Assembly: GCA_905221615.1 (NCBI GenBank)
Contig: CAJNDT010005997.1
Coordinates: 1 to 64,000, forward strand
Length of the DNA: 64,000 nucleotides
DNA from: Symbiodinium sp. CCMP2592
Lineage: Eukaryota > Sar > Dinophyceae > Suessiales > Symbiodiniaceae
Direction of reading: 5' to 3'
Shown here: piece by piece, positions 41,899 to 54,116 of the stretch
How the letters are laid out: every line of letters starts with the position of its first letter
Numbering within the stretch: the first letter of the stretch is position 1
Notes under the pieces: model-generated
Seen by the model: only the letters and a program-made list of their open reading frames with translations
Databases searched by the model: none
Told to the model about the DNA's origin: nothing
Translations under genes and position numbers: made by a program

Positions 41899-42027
41899 AA
41901 GGGGAAAAGGAGGGACCCTTAATGGGGACCCCTACTCTATAATGGGCTATAGCATGGGTATATAATAGCTATATTATTAAGGGTATATACCTAGGGGTCC
42001 TTATTAAGGGTCCCTCCTTTTACCCTT
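41899..42027. mobile_element. Foldback element with ~35-bp inverted ends, family C
   Basis: The left arm AAGGGGAAAAGGAGGGACCC and the right arm GGGTCCCTCCTTTTACCCTT are near-perfect inverted repeats. They extend inward through CTTAATGGGGACCCCT and its mirror, leaving an AT-rich loop of about 60 bases. No second copy was seen in the window. Confidence 0.7.
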
Positions 42028-45000
42028 GGATGGTGGCCATCTTGGATCATCGTTTCGGGGGCTTTGGGATTTACGGGTCTGGGGTCAAGGGGCCGCTTCA
42101 CGAAGCCAGCTAAACTGGAAACCCTTAAACCTTAAGGCGCTAATGCCAGATTTTTTTCAGACCCCTCATAGCAACCCTTTCGAGTAAGATCTTTTTTTCG
42201 TGATCCTTGACAGAAGCACCAAGCCCTACAGTCCTTCTTCCCTAAACCACAGCCTCAAACGCCCAAGGCCCAATCTCCAGAAACACCCTTAAGGCGACAC
42301 CGGCACGTGAGAAAAACCCACGAAGCTCAAGCAAACCCTCAAAGCCCTCAACCTAAAACCTGACACCCTAAGCTCATTCAAGCCGCAAGCCAAGACGCCC
42401 TCGAAGGTGCATGAGACGAGGTTCCTCGGCCTTCTCGGGTGTGGCGAAGTTCACAGTTCTGGTCGAGGCTCATATCCGTAAGCCGTAAACCGAAGGCCTC
42501 TAAGCCCTTAATCCCCCAGCCCCGAAACGCTGAGCCCTAATTAAACCCAAAGTACTACACCCCGACACCTTCAGTCGCAAAGCGCTAAGAGGTCACCAAG
42601 CTTGTTTGTGTTTAGGGTTGTTTCAGGGTTTCGGGATTTGGGCTTTCGAGGGGTGTCAGGGTTTCAGTTGTTTCCTTTCAAGCTCGCAACTCCCAATGCC
42701 GAGCCTCTAATCACCGCAGGTGCCTCCGCAGCAAAGGCCTTGCATTTCTGGAATGTTCTGATCTCCAGCAGTCCGCAAACGCAATGCTCAAGATTAGGTT
42801 TCGCAGTTTGCCCAGCTGGCACTTAGGCCTCATGTTTTCGTCCGAGGCCTTATAAAACTTTACGTACCTGCCTTTTTCTTCCTCGATGTCAAGACGGCCA
42901 CATCGTTTCCGGGTTCATGAGGCTCTGGCGGTTAAGGGGGCTCAGAGCTCGGGGATCTTGAACCCTAAACCCCCAAAAAAGCCATTCAAACTCAAAAGCC
43001 TAAACCGTAACTCTTGAACCCTAAACCCTAAAAAGAAGCCATTCAAACTCAACAGTCTAAACCCTAAATTCGTCTCCCCAACGAGGATCTGACTTGTTGG
43101 GCCCCCAGAGCCGTTTAGTTTAGTATAGGGGGTCGGAGTAATCAGTTATAAAGATATCCCCGTCTACTCCCTAAGTGTAGCATACCCTGTAAGTAGTGGC
43201 TGAGGATGTAGTGCAATCGTAGCTTCCGTCTGCATGCTACAGCCATACTGCAGGTAAGTGTTCCTTGTATATAACACTGCTTCGAGTAACTATGTTCGAG
43301 CACTAGCCCAAGCGCGTTATGACTGAAGTCCGGCATATCGACGGGTCTGATTGTGCAGGGGTCATGATTGATGCTCTTGCTGTCTTTGTTGTGATTCCTT
43401 GTCATTGTCCTTCGTGCACTTACAATTTTTGCGGTGGCGCACATGATTTCCACAACTATACTTCATGTGGCTGCATGGGATTCTCAGTCCGTAGCCTAGA
43501 CGGGCCTAGACACGAGCGGCAAAACATGTGGCATATCACTGATGTTACCTCAGAAACCCTACAGTAGTGGTTTGCCCAAAGACTGAAGGGTTCGCCTAAC
43601 CTTGAGCAGTCTCAAATGAGAGCAGTCGCGCTGGAACAGGGAGGTTGATGGCCGGCTGGCCCGACGCAGTAAGGCCCGCCAGCCCGGCAAGAAATCCTCT
43701 ACCCTAAAGCAGAACCCCTAAACCCCTAAACCCTAAGCCTTAAACCAAAACCTTGAACCCTAAACGCCGCAAGCGGAGAAAGGCCCGACAAACTAAAGAA
43801 AAAGCCCTAAACCCTAAACCATAAGCCCGATACTTAAACCAAAAACCAAATCCCAAGCCCTGCACAACATGCAGCCGTCGCCCCCGGCCTGCTAAACCTA
43901 CGTCCTAAACCCTAATGGTGCTAAGTTGTACACTCGAAACCCTGAACCCCTAAGCCCTAAGCCCTAAACTCCTAAACCCTGAACCCCTAAACTGCAAACC
44001 CTAAACCCTAAACAAAGAGGCGCTTAAAGCAACAATACTGAAAGCCCTAAACCCCAGATCTTAAACTTCTCAACCCTAAACCCCAACTCCTTAAAGGCAG
44101 GGCCTCTACTCCGGCTCACAACCTCCTGTGCCCTGTCTCTGTTCTCCGCTTAGTTTCGGGAGGCCGCGAGAGAACAGCAGGACCACAAGAAGTTAGAGGT
44201 TTAGGGTTTGGTTTTTGTGGTTTTAGGGATGTTTAGGGTTTAGGGATGATTAGGGGTTAGGGCATAGCAGTCAAAGGCCTACGAGTTTGCGGTTGCTTGC
44301 TGCCCTGCCGTCTCCAGCCTCTCGATTAGCCTAGGCCTCGTTGGGGGCCTCTTTCCTAAGTCAGGAAAGCCAACCTGCTGCGCTTTCGGAACCTTGGGTG
44401 GGGTCCAGTAATGGGTGCAAAACCTCGAGTCCATGCGCAAAGCCCCTAAACCCCTTACCTCAGCCTGTTCAGAGGTTTACGATGGATGATCTGTGTAGCT
44501 GTGGAACCTGCGGTGTCGGTAGTCGAGGGTTTTGGCTGCAGGTCTGAGGGAGGTTTCGGTTTGTAGAAGGATCCAAAGTTGAGCGCTTGTATCCCCAACG
44601 TGCGAAGCGGATTCTTCTTGGTATTTTGGCTTCGTTACTTGATTGAAGCTATCATCTGAATGTGCTCCACGACCAAAAGACAACAACAGGAGGATTGGGA
44701 GGCTGTAGGGTTTAGGGTTTCGGCCAGCTTCGGTTTTCAGGGCTTGGTGCAGCTTGGGAGGGTTGCGACATGCAGAACGGTATGTGCTGATGGTGTCATT
44801 AGATTTAATAGATATCAACCTTGATTGCGGTGATTATCGATACTCAGAAGAAGTGTCAAGGCTAGGCGACAAAGCCAGCCCCAGCTAACCGAAAACGCAA
44901 AACCCCCAAATCTGTAGTGCTAACATATGCTAAGATCCTAACTCAGAGCCGCATTCCTCGGAGCCACAAACACCCCAGGCCTAAACCCGAATGCCCCCCT

Positions 45001-45383
45001 AACCCTAAACCCTAAACCCTACAACGCTTAGTGTTAAACCCTAACAAACCCCGGGTTCCGAGAGTTGCGAGCTCCTCAGGAAGCTCTTCACAGCTTGAAA
45101 AGCACGACGTTGGACTGCTCAAGCCTGGAGTTAGGGATACCCCAAAAGCTCAAACGCTCAAGCTGAGGGTTTAGGCCCGAAGCAGTAAATCCCCACATCC
45201 TAAACTTCCTAAAATTGGAATCATGCCAAAAACTCTAAACACTAAACCCTTCTGGACACATGAAGCTCGTGCTGAAGGAAAGGAGGCGACAAAAATACAT
45301 TCAGCCCCCAGAGGTTTGAGGTCCTAGGCCCCGAGGCACCAAAGCTGAAATCCAGACTGTCGGGCGTGTTGGGGTTTATATAA
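42028..45383. other. Non-coding region, densest telomere-like words
   Basis: CCCTAAA, CCCTAAG, CCCCTAAA and similar words are especially dense at 43000-43075 and 43690-44090, and TTTAGGG words lie around 44200-44250. The ORF at 43319-43567 is Cys-rich but unrecognised and is not called. No gene supported. Confidence 0.55.
43690..44090. repeat. Degenerate CCCTAAA-type tract
   Basis: Many CCCTAAA, CCCCTAAG, CCTTAAAC and CCTGAACC units, imperfect and interrupted. Confidence 0.8.
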
Positions 45384-45496
45384 ATACTAAAAGGGCCCTG
45401 GAAATAATTACATATACTATTCCGGGGGGTTCCCTTCAACAAATACTGTATGATGGGCCCCAAAACCCTGTTCTAGCTATTAAGGCCCCTATAGTA
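45384..45496. mobile_element. MITE-like foldback element, family A, copy 5
   Basis: Left end ATACTAAAAGGGCCCTGGAA, internal GGGGGGTTCCCTT and GGGCCCCAAAACCCTGTTCT, right end ATTAAGGCCCCTATAGTA. Confidence 0.65.
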
Positions 45497-45835
45497 ACAA
45501 CAAAGAAGCACAGCTTGCTTTAGGCAGTCTCGGCCGAGGCTGCCAAAAGCCCTGCAAAACCCACAATACGAAAAGCCGAAAGGTTCACCCGCTCCCTCGA
45601 CCACTAAGTTCTACACCTGAAACCTACTTCTTAGTTCTGTACCGGAAGGCTCCGAATTCAGAGTTTAAGGTTCGCAGATTTCACGCCTCGAAGCACGTTT
45701 TGTTGGCGGGGCTCGCCCGGTGAGCAATCCAAGAAGGTTTCATGCACTTCCCTGCTGCTGCCTGGCAACAGGTCTGGCAACACTGCGGGTTCCTTTCAAA
45801 AGGAGGATCCTGGGGTTGGGCGCAGAGTTTCGAGA

Positions 45836-45874
45836 AAACCCTAAACCCTGAACCCTAAACCCTAAACCCTAAAG
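45836..45874. repeat. Interstitial telomere-type repeat (CCCTAAA)
   Basis: About five units, one CCCTGAA. Confidence 0.85.
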
Positions 45875-45939
45875 GGTGAGCCAGGCGCTCTCCATGCATC
45901 TGCTATGCAAGGCCCTTCACCCACCCAATCCGAGCATCC

Positions 45940-46020
45940 TACTATAGGGCCCAAAAAAATTACTTCTACTGTTGTGGGGTTCCTTATAATAACTACAGTG
46001 CACTACAGTAATCCTAAGCC
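45940..46020. mobile_element. MITE-like foldback element, family A, copy 6 (truncated)
   Basis: The left end TACTATAGGGCCC and the interior GGGGTTCCTTATAATAACTA are kept; the right third is missing. Confidence 0.5.
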
Positions 46021-46668
46021 CAACGAAGGCAGATCCGAACTTTGATCAACACCCGCCTAGCTGTTTTTTTCTCCTTGGGTGGACGCGACAACTTGGCCGT
46101 GGCCTGCCAGGGCTTCGGCTGTAAAGTCTGAAGAGCTTTGGGTTGATCCCTCAGGGCCTCGGAGTCAGGATTGAAGACTACTGGTCATTGAGATGGGAGT
46201 TTAATGATATACCATCATATATTGCAGTTAATTAGATACTATACTAGAATGTATTATCATCCCTAGACAAGAGCAGCCCGCATGATTCCGGCTGCGAAGC
46301 TTCCTAGATGACGGTTCGTCCATTTTTCCAAAAGACCGTCCATCCAAGCTGTGGTCGAGAGCAGCGCGAAGGTTGTAACACGTGTTGAAAATATGTTTGC
46401 GGAGGACAGAACCATGATCCCCGACCTCCAGTGGAAGTATTTCTCCTGTTTTGTTTTGCGTAGATTTTGTCCCACAGCCCGACGCCCAAAACCGTAAACC
46501 TGAGCACGAAAACCCCAGAAGCCCGGTTCTAGGTATCTAGGCCCCGATCTTAGCCACTCGTGTTCCGCAGGGTGGAGGCGTTGACCTGATCCTGCGGTGC
46601 ATACATTCTGGGACTTAGGGTGGCTACCGCTCTGGAAGTAGTGTGTTGGCCGTAAACCTAAAGTGCGA
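46021..46668. other. Non-coding region
   Basis: No gene supported. There is an AT-rich segment around 46195-46260. Confidence 0.5.
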
Positions 46669-46766
46669 TTGATGATACAAATCCTGCATTAACTTATAAT
46701 GACCCTAGCCTTATGGGAAGTATGGTATATTCCGTATTGTGGGTCGTGCAGGATTTCTATCATCAA
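46669..46766. mobile_element. MITE-like foldback element, family D, copy 2
   Basis: Terminal inverted repeats TTGATGATACAAATCCTGCA and TGCAGGATTTCTATCATCAA match family D copy 1 at 5739-5837, and the inner AACTTATAATGACCCTA region is also related. Confidence 0.7.
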
Positions 46767-48619
46767 CCGTATCCCATGTCTCAAGCCACATGGATGTATA
46801 TCTACCTGTAGACTGTAGACCCGCAATGCTGAACCGAAGCTCCCTCGACCTGTAGCCTCTACAAAAACTTAGACCTATAGCAGGCCCTGAAGCACCCTAA
46901 ACCCTAAGCCCTAAACCCTAAACCCCAAACCCTATAGTCCTCATAGTCCCATAGCAGGCCCGCAAACCTCGAAGCCTCGCAGGACGAAGGTACTCACAGC
47001 TTTAATGCTGATTAAGGCTAGCGACGACCATGAACCTTTGAATCTTTATTTTGAGGTTTCGAAGGGTTAGTATAAGGGTCGACAAGTAAACCTTGAACCC
47101 TGAACTCTAGAGGTTCTACATGGTTCATGTGCTTCGCAAGCAAGAGACTCAGACGCAGAGAGTCGCCGCAAGGCGGGTTTTATGTTCATGGGGGCACGGA
47201 CCGCGACACGGACACCCTACAGAGCACTCCAGGCTGGATCGAGTCCTTGAGTCTGTTTGAGCTGAATCTTCATCCTCAGCCCTCCGAATCCGGGACCAAT
47301 GCCGGGACCCCGGCGAATACAGGAGTGTCAACCAGTCGTAGTACACGCGCTATGCAGCCTTTATGTACCCACGGATTCCTCTGCTCATCCACTTTCGATA
47401 CCCGGCTATAGTTCTTGTGCTTTGCAAGCACGCCTGCGAAGCCCGAGTACGTCTCAGTTTCTGCCCTTGGCTCGTGCGAGCCCCCTAGAAATATCGGCGA
47501 ATGGCCCGGGCCCTGTCGGGCCTTTGCGTATCACCACCGGCTGCAGCGATCAGCCTTTCCACCTTGGGGGAGGGGCACTTCTCAGAATCGAACATAACCG
47601 ATAGTTTTAAGTATTCCTTGCTGGTCTACGGTAATATAGAACCCTAGCTGCAAACAGTTTTGAGGGTTATTGAACTCGACATCTCGTGAATTACAGCTTA
47701 TATGCTTTGCGGGATCTTATTCTCATTATACCCAAAAAGCTCTGTTCTAATCTTGAGGACACCATTTTCCCCAAGGTTCTGCGCTACGTTTTCGGCGGGC
47801 GATTCATGTTCGGTTTAGGGTTTAGGGGATACACTGGTTTAGGGGTTTGGGTGGGCTACATTGTATCAAAAATAGCTTATACCCGGATGTACATAAGTTA
47901 TAAGCAAGGTTAATCTACTTGCAACCTTGCCAGCCATGAGCTTTCCCTAAACCCTAAACCCCAACCCCCTGACCCTGGATGGGAGGGGCAAGCTAGCTTG
48001 AAATTTTGTCATCCGTAGTTCGGTTCTGTTTATAAGTTTATACCATGACCCAGAATCTGTTGAAAGTGTTGAGGCCTTCCAACTAGATTTTCCAGACCAA
48101 CAGATCCGCACGAAACCCCATGCTCATGACTTAGTGGTACAGGGTTTCGGCGATGTCGTATTTTCGGGTTGAGTCGTTTCAGGGAATTACGTTACTATTA
48201 CGGAGGTCGCGGATTTAAGACTGAAGCTTTCCTATACCGAAGCTTCGACTCTGACGCGGCCCCTCCTTCCCACAGACGGAACGCCGAAGGTGTCAACAAA
48301 TGCTTGTCTGTGAGCTTCAGGATATCAGAACCTACCCGAAAACCTAGTCTACGTATTCAGGCCCCAATACCAGGTTATGGTGGCGGAGACCACTGTCCTG
48401 CCAGTATGCGACTCCAACTACGACTGCCGCCACGATGCTACTGCTGCTCCCCTGTTAGGTTAGTTGGGATCTCGGCGTTTCTTTTTCAGTCCGCTCAGCC
48501 TTAAACCCTATGCCCTAAAAAACAGCTTGGGGCTCAGCATACAGGCTACTGCGAGCTTGCAGACTTTCGCTTCAGGGAAGGACCCTGAAGGCACAGCTTC
48601 GGATCTGCGTGTGTTCGGT
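46767..48619. other. Non-coding region
   Basis: CCCTAAA cluster at 46895-46935 and shorter ones near 47820 and 47950. A diverged family A right half may lie around 47720-47770. No gene supported. Confidence 0.5.
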
Positions 48620-48720
48620 AATGTAGGGGCCTCAATAAATACCTATACCATGTGGGGGTTCCTTATTGTAACTATAGTATAATGGGCCCCAAAACCGTAT
48701 CCTTGTTTTTTTAAAGGCGT
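48620..48720. mobile_element. MITE-like foldback element, family A, copy 7
   Basis: Left end ATGTAGGGGCCTCAATAAAT, interior GGGGGTTCCTTATTGTAACT and GGGCCCCAAAACC. The right end is degraded. Confidence 0.6.
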
Positions 48721-50020
48721 CGGTATTTTGGATGCAGCTGCAGGGCTCGCAGCCCTAGAGCCTAAACCGCCAAAGCCCCGAAGCGGAATGATGAAGCCCA
48801 ATCGCCAAGTGTGTAAGCCAGATTCCTTATATCTTCGAACTTAAAAACCCAGCCGCTTACCCCTAAGCCCTTGAACCCCTCCCCAAGCCCCAAACCTCGA
48901 AACCCTAAGCCCAAACTCCGAAACCCTAAACCCTAAACCCCTAAACTCAGAAAAGGCCGATGCACTAAAAAACAAAAGCCCCTAAACTCTGAACCCGAAG
49001 CGCTAAACCCCAAATCCCGACTCCCAGAGCCATTCCCTGAGCCCCCTTCCTCGGCGAAGCGAAGCCATGGCTCGGGTGGGCCAGCGCAGCCAGGGCCCCT
49101 GAAGGGCTGTTTTTTAGAGGGATCTATAGGGTTTCTGAGGGGTTCAGGGTTTAGGGGCGTGGGTTGCGGGATCCAGGGTCCAGGGTTTCTGGTTTTAGCG
49201 GTTTATCTATGTTCAAGGGCGATACGCCTTGGGTGGTTAAGGTCTCAGGGCGGGGCGGGCAATGAAAAGCTTCGAATTGTAGGGTAGTTGACCGCGGCGC
49301 CTTGCTTCGATTTCCATCACTTTAGTCCGGGATTTGGGTGTACGTCGGTTTAGAAGGACCTTTCAAAGACGCCTCGTAATCAATTCCTAAGCCCCAGGTT
49401 CTGGACCTGCAGAGGCCTCTAGTGGTTCATGTAAGACCCAAAAGCGCAAACAAGACAAGGCAGTTACAGCGCGGAAGACTGTAGCATCTTCGAGCTTAAG
49501 ATTTGTGGATTCGGAGTTCTCGGTTTGGGTGATATGGCATTGGAATTGGTAGCCATGGTTTTAGGTGTTGCTTTCTGTTTTAGTTGTAAGAAGTGGGATT
49601 TAGGGTTGAGGGTTTAGGATCCAGAGCTTAGGCGGTGACTGTTGGGACTTCGAAGGTGGTAGTGGTACCGGGTTGGGGTCCAAGTCCCAAATCCCGACGT
49701 CGGAACACGAATCGCAAGGTGCGCTTGTGAGGGTGTTGTGCCTGCTGCTGGCAATCAGAGGCACGGTGGACGGGCCAGGGGTTCAAGTATGCTGCTGGTG
49801 TTACGAAGTTGTTGTTGACATGGGTGTTGATCATGATGTTGATGTAGATGAGGCACTGACGCTGCTGCATAGTGGTGATTAATGAGGCTTTTGACCTGCA
49901 TTCTCATCAAGATGACCGTTTCGTGGTCGTGGCGTTTTGTTGTTATTGGTCATCTAATACTGCTACAAGTACGAGTACTAATGTTGGTACCGGTACTAGC
50001 ACTACCACCACGACCTTTAA
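48721..50020. other. Non-coding region
   Basis: Degenerate CCCTAAA tract around 48855-49030 and TTTAGGG-like words around 49135-49200 and 49595-49620. No gene supported. Confidence 0.5.
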
Positions 50021-50260
50021 TCACTACGTCTACGAGTACCACTGCCACCACCACCCTCAAAACCACTACGAGTACCACTACCACTGCTACTGCTGCTACT
50101 GCTACTGCTACTGCTACTGCTACTGCTACTGCTACTGCTACTGCTACTACTACTGCTAGTGCTGGTGCTGGTGCTGGTGCTAGTGCTAGTACTAGTACTC
50201 GTACTCGTACCCGACTCGTACTCGTACTCGTACTCGTACTCGTACTCGTACTCGTACTCG

Positions 50261-50318
<58 letters not shown>

Positions 50319-50319
50319 G

Positions 50320-50350
<31 letters not shown>

Positions 50351-50370
50351 TTCTACTACTACTACTACTG

Positions 50371-50429
<59 letters not shown>

Positions 50430-50480
50430 GTTACTACGACTTACTACGACTACTACGACTACTACGACTCCTACCACGCT
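50021..50480. repeat. TAC/TGC triplet repeat array
   Basis: About 460 bases, first (TACTGC)n, then GTGCTG/CTCGTA words, then nearly pure (TAC)n. The array is open in several frames on both strands, encoding poly-Thr, poly-Tyr, poly-Leu, poly-Ser or poly-Val. This is triplet periodicity, not a gene. Confidence 0.95.
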
Positions 50481-53248
50481 ACTACAGTTGCTACTAATAC
50501 AGCCAGTACTGGTACCGGCAATACCAGTACTACTAGTACCAGTTTGGTGGAACCATGAACCTTTTTGCGTGTGCCATTGAACCGAAGGTTCCGAGATCCA
50601 CAAAGTCTCAAGGGGGTAGCTCTACTGCCTGAAACACAGGAGCCTTCGACGATCCTGAATTCCGCAAGCGTGCCTCCGTATACGCGCGTATACGCGCGTC
50701 AAAGTGGCGGGCGTGTGATGCGCCAACTGCGAAAGCACACAGTATTGGGTTGTCCTGAATTGGGCATCCGCTGCAGATGGCCCCGCGGCAGTGGGCCCTT
50801 AGCCGCAAACCGCAAACGCAAAACCCCAACCCTAAACCGTGAACTCCTAACCTCGACCCCGGAGCCAAAGCAGAATCATTCATGGAAGGCATTGGCTTCA
50901 TAGCCTGGCCCACGCACCAGAAGAGGAGGGCAACGCCGAAACTCCGAAGTGTGTGGTCGGAACATTTTAGGACGTGTTTAGAATTTAGGCTTCAGGGTTG
51001 AGAACGTGTGGCTTTGGGTTTGTGGGGTTTTGGGTTTCGGGTGTGTGCAGGGGTGTTTGCACAGGCTCTTTAGGGGTGCTTGTAAGGGGTTTTGATAGGG
51101 GTCTTGATGGGTCTATGAGAGTTCTGAGGTTTGGGGGGAGTGCTTCAGGGTTTTACGGGTTCGGGGGCTGAGCCTTGCACTACCCGGATGCGGCTACCTG
51201 AGTCCCTAAACACGCACTGTACCGGTATACTTATCGCTGAACCTTAGCTAAAGCCCTAAAACCCTAAAGCCCTAACCCGCTGTGCTACCTGGCAACAACA
51301 CAGGATTTGGCCCTGCCGACATAATAACTATAGTCTCCTTAAATTTTTTAAAATGTTTGTTCCTATAAAAACCCAGAAGACTATTAAGAATATTGTTTTT
51401 ATTTTGCTTCTAAGGGGGGTATAGACAAGCCCCAAGACCCCAACTCCACCCCCCCACCAGAGTAATCATCAGGATCCCCAACCCAGCTTACACCCCGGAA
51501 TCCCTGCCGTACCTACGTAATCCAGACCTCTAAACTTTAAACGGTTTCGTATTGTAAAATTTTATTTGCACACTTGACTTGGAAAGCCGTCCTGCAACCC
51601 TGATAAAGATTTTGAGAACAACCTTGTAACAGTCCGTTTCAATTCCTGACGCTCAGAAGACTCCTTTCTTGTTGCATTCAGTCTTGCCCTAAAGACCCCT
51701 AAACTCCTACGAAGCCCTCGAAACCCCTTTCAAAACCCTCATCTTAAGAACCCTATCAGGCATTCACAAAACCTACAGCCTTAAAGCACCCTTAAGCAGC
51801 TGCAAAGCCACTCGGCCGAAGGGGTCATGGCGCCCTTGTCCTTCTAGAACCCTTTCTACAGCAAACAGGGGGTGTAAAGTTAAACCACTTTCTTAAACTT
51901 TTAAACCCTCTCTGACTCCGGAAACCGCCTTTTTCCCACCTTGGAGGAGACCTGGGCTGCAGGGGCGACCTGCGCTACAGGAGCGATACGGGGGAGAAAG
52001 GGAGGTTTCGGTTTTTAAGGAACTTGATTTGAGTTACCATAATGGGGATTTATAAGGGTTCGTCCAAGGAAAGGGATGTTCTTTTGTTTCTGCGTGTGCT
52101 TTCTGTTTTGCAAAGGGGAGAGTATGAGTTCTTGTTCTTGCGGTTTCATGGTACCGAGGGCTGAGCTTTGCTTAGGTGTTTTAAATGCCTTTTTTCGGGA
52201 TGGGGGGAGGGTTGAATTGCAATTTTCGGTTGTGAGCGGACATGTCTGGGTTTGCGGCCGTTGGGGCGTTGCAGCACTTCAGGGTTGTAGAGTGCCGGGT
52301 TTAAGGGTTAAGGACTTGTGCTTTTCACGGCGCTGCCGGTTTATAGCCTGGTCGATTTTGGGTTTGGGCTCGTGATTTGAGGGCTTGGGGTTTGGGAATT
52401 GGTTTTTGGGTTGCGGGATTTGATGGTTGGGTTTTTGGCATTGTCGGGTTAGTAAAGTGAGAAATTACGATGGGAATCCCCACGCAATAGGTGACTGGGC
52501 TATGCGAACAATCATCTTAACTCATATATAGGTTTGAGGAACATCAACCCACGAAACAGGCAGGTTGGACTTGTGGGATAGTTGAGGGTTGAACCCTAAA
52601 GCAACCCTAAATCCTGAACCCTTAACCACTAACCCTAAGCCTTAAATCCCAAAAGAGCCATTGCACCTTTAAAAAAAAAATCCCAAAACCCTAAACCTTA
52701 AATCAAAGACCTGCTCTGCGTGCGGAGTGGAGAAAGAGCCATTGCACTTCAAAAAAGCCCTTAAATCCTAGAACCCTAAACCCTAATCTCTAAACTCTAA
52801 AGCTCTAAACCCTAAACCCTAATCTCTACACCCTAAAGCCCTAGACCCTAAAGCTCTAAACACCACCCTAGAACGCAGGATCTCACCGTGGATGCAGTCT
52901 CTGAACTGAAGGCGCCGTCGTCTGTTAGAGGGCCCTTTGGGCTCAAGGCTTTAAGACTGTAGGGTTTAGGTTTAGGGGCATTGAGGGTTTCAGTACCTTA
53001 AGCTCTGAATCTAGGTGTAGGGTCTAGGTGCAGGGGCGTTGAGGGGTACAGGACTTTAAGATCTGACTCTAGGCTTAGGGCCGTTCATTTTTTCTATGGG
53101 AGCTGTAACATGTGACCCTCCCGATGGTGCATGATGTCCCAGACCGCCTTTTGTGCCATCATAGTTTCTTACAAGACTGTAACCCCGCGTAAATCCTTGA
53201 GCACTCTCTACAAACCGTCACTTTCCAAAGCCACAAACGCAAAACTCC
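50481..53248. other. Non-coding region
   Basis: No supported gene. Telomere-like words are concentrated at 52590-52870 (CCCTAAA, CTCTAAA) and around 52960-53000. The region around 52030-52450 is GT-rich with an unrecognised small open frame. Confidence 0.5.
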
Positions 53249-53344
53249 TACTATAGGGGCTTAAATGATAACCGACCTCTTTCATTTGGCTTCCTGAATG
53301 TTCTTGCTCCAAAACCCTGTTCTAATGATTGAGACCCTTGTACT
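53249..53344. mobile_element. MITE-like foldback element, family A, copy 8
   Basis: Left end TACTATAGGGGCTTAAAT; interior CTCCAAAACCCTGTTCTAAT; right end GAGACCCTTGTACT is diverged. Confidence 0.55.
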
Positions 53345-53666
53345 GTCATAGATCTAACGCGGGATTGTGCGCATCAGTGCGAGTCTGCCAAGGTTGGTCG
53401 GCTTCGGGAGGAGCTGCGGGCGGCTGGTGGTGAGCCAAGAAGTTGTTTTTAAAGACAAGCTTTAGGGTTTGTGTCTCTATGTGTGTCAGATTTGTGTGTG
53501 ACTGAGCACGATTAGGGCTTCGGGGTTGAGGTTTTGGGTGGTTTCGGATTCCCGGGCTCGGAAGGCGTAGGGTTGAGCTCTTCAGTTGAAGTCGGAAGGC
53601 TTTGGGTTCCATGGCTCCGGGCTTTGAGGGCGTAGGCTTTGGCAAGGCAGCTCTATTCAGGCCCGT

Positions 53667-53686
53667 ATATATATATATATATATAA

Positions 53687-53728
<42 letters not shown>
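53667..53728. repeat. (TA)n microsatellite
   Basis: About 60 bases of TA dinucleotide with short AAATAAATA interruptions. Confidence 0.95.
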
Positions 53729-53732
<4 letters not shown>

Positions 53733-54116
53733 TTTTTTTAGAACCCTGAACTCCTAACCCCCTGAACTCTGAACCCGAAACCCTAAACCCGAAAAGGTAT
53801 TAGAGCACAGGGTTTCGGTTTGAGGGAGTTGGAGTCTTGTGGCCTGAGGTGGTGAGTTTCGTGCACAGGGTGAGGGATTCAGTATGTAAGGGCTTTGGGC
53901 TGCGTTTGTGGGTTTAGATTGTCGAAGTTCAAGATCCAGAGTTTTGAGTTGTCGGTGTAGGGTTTGGGGGCCTGCGAGGGTGGAGACTGTCTGTAGACGG
54001 TGTTCATCGACGGGGGCACTCAGGTTTTAGTAGTTCTTTATTGTTAGTGTCTTTTGGGGCTTTCTCGTACCGGCCCGTGAGGCTTAACGACCAACTGAAG
54101 TCCTGCAGGGTTCAAC
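53729..54116. other. Non-coding spacer
   Basis: Nothing recognised apart from scattered TTTAGGG/CCCTAAA-like words. Confidence 0.5.

Noticed and set aside
43319-43567. Cys-rich 82-codon open frame
   Set aside because: The Cys spacing matches no family I recognise, and there is no supporting context.
49882-50603. ORFs of over 200 codons on both strands over the TAC/TGC array
   Set aside because: Repeat periodicity alone explains them; the products are homopolymers.
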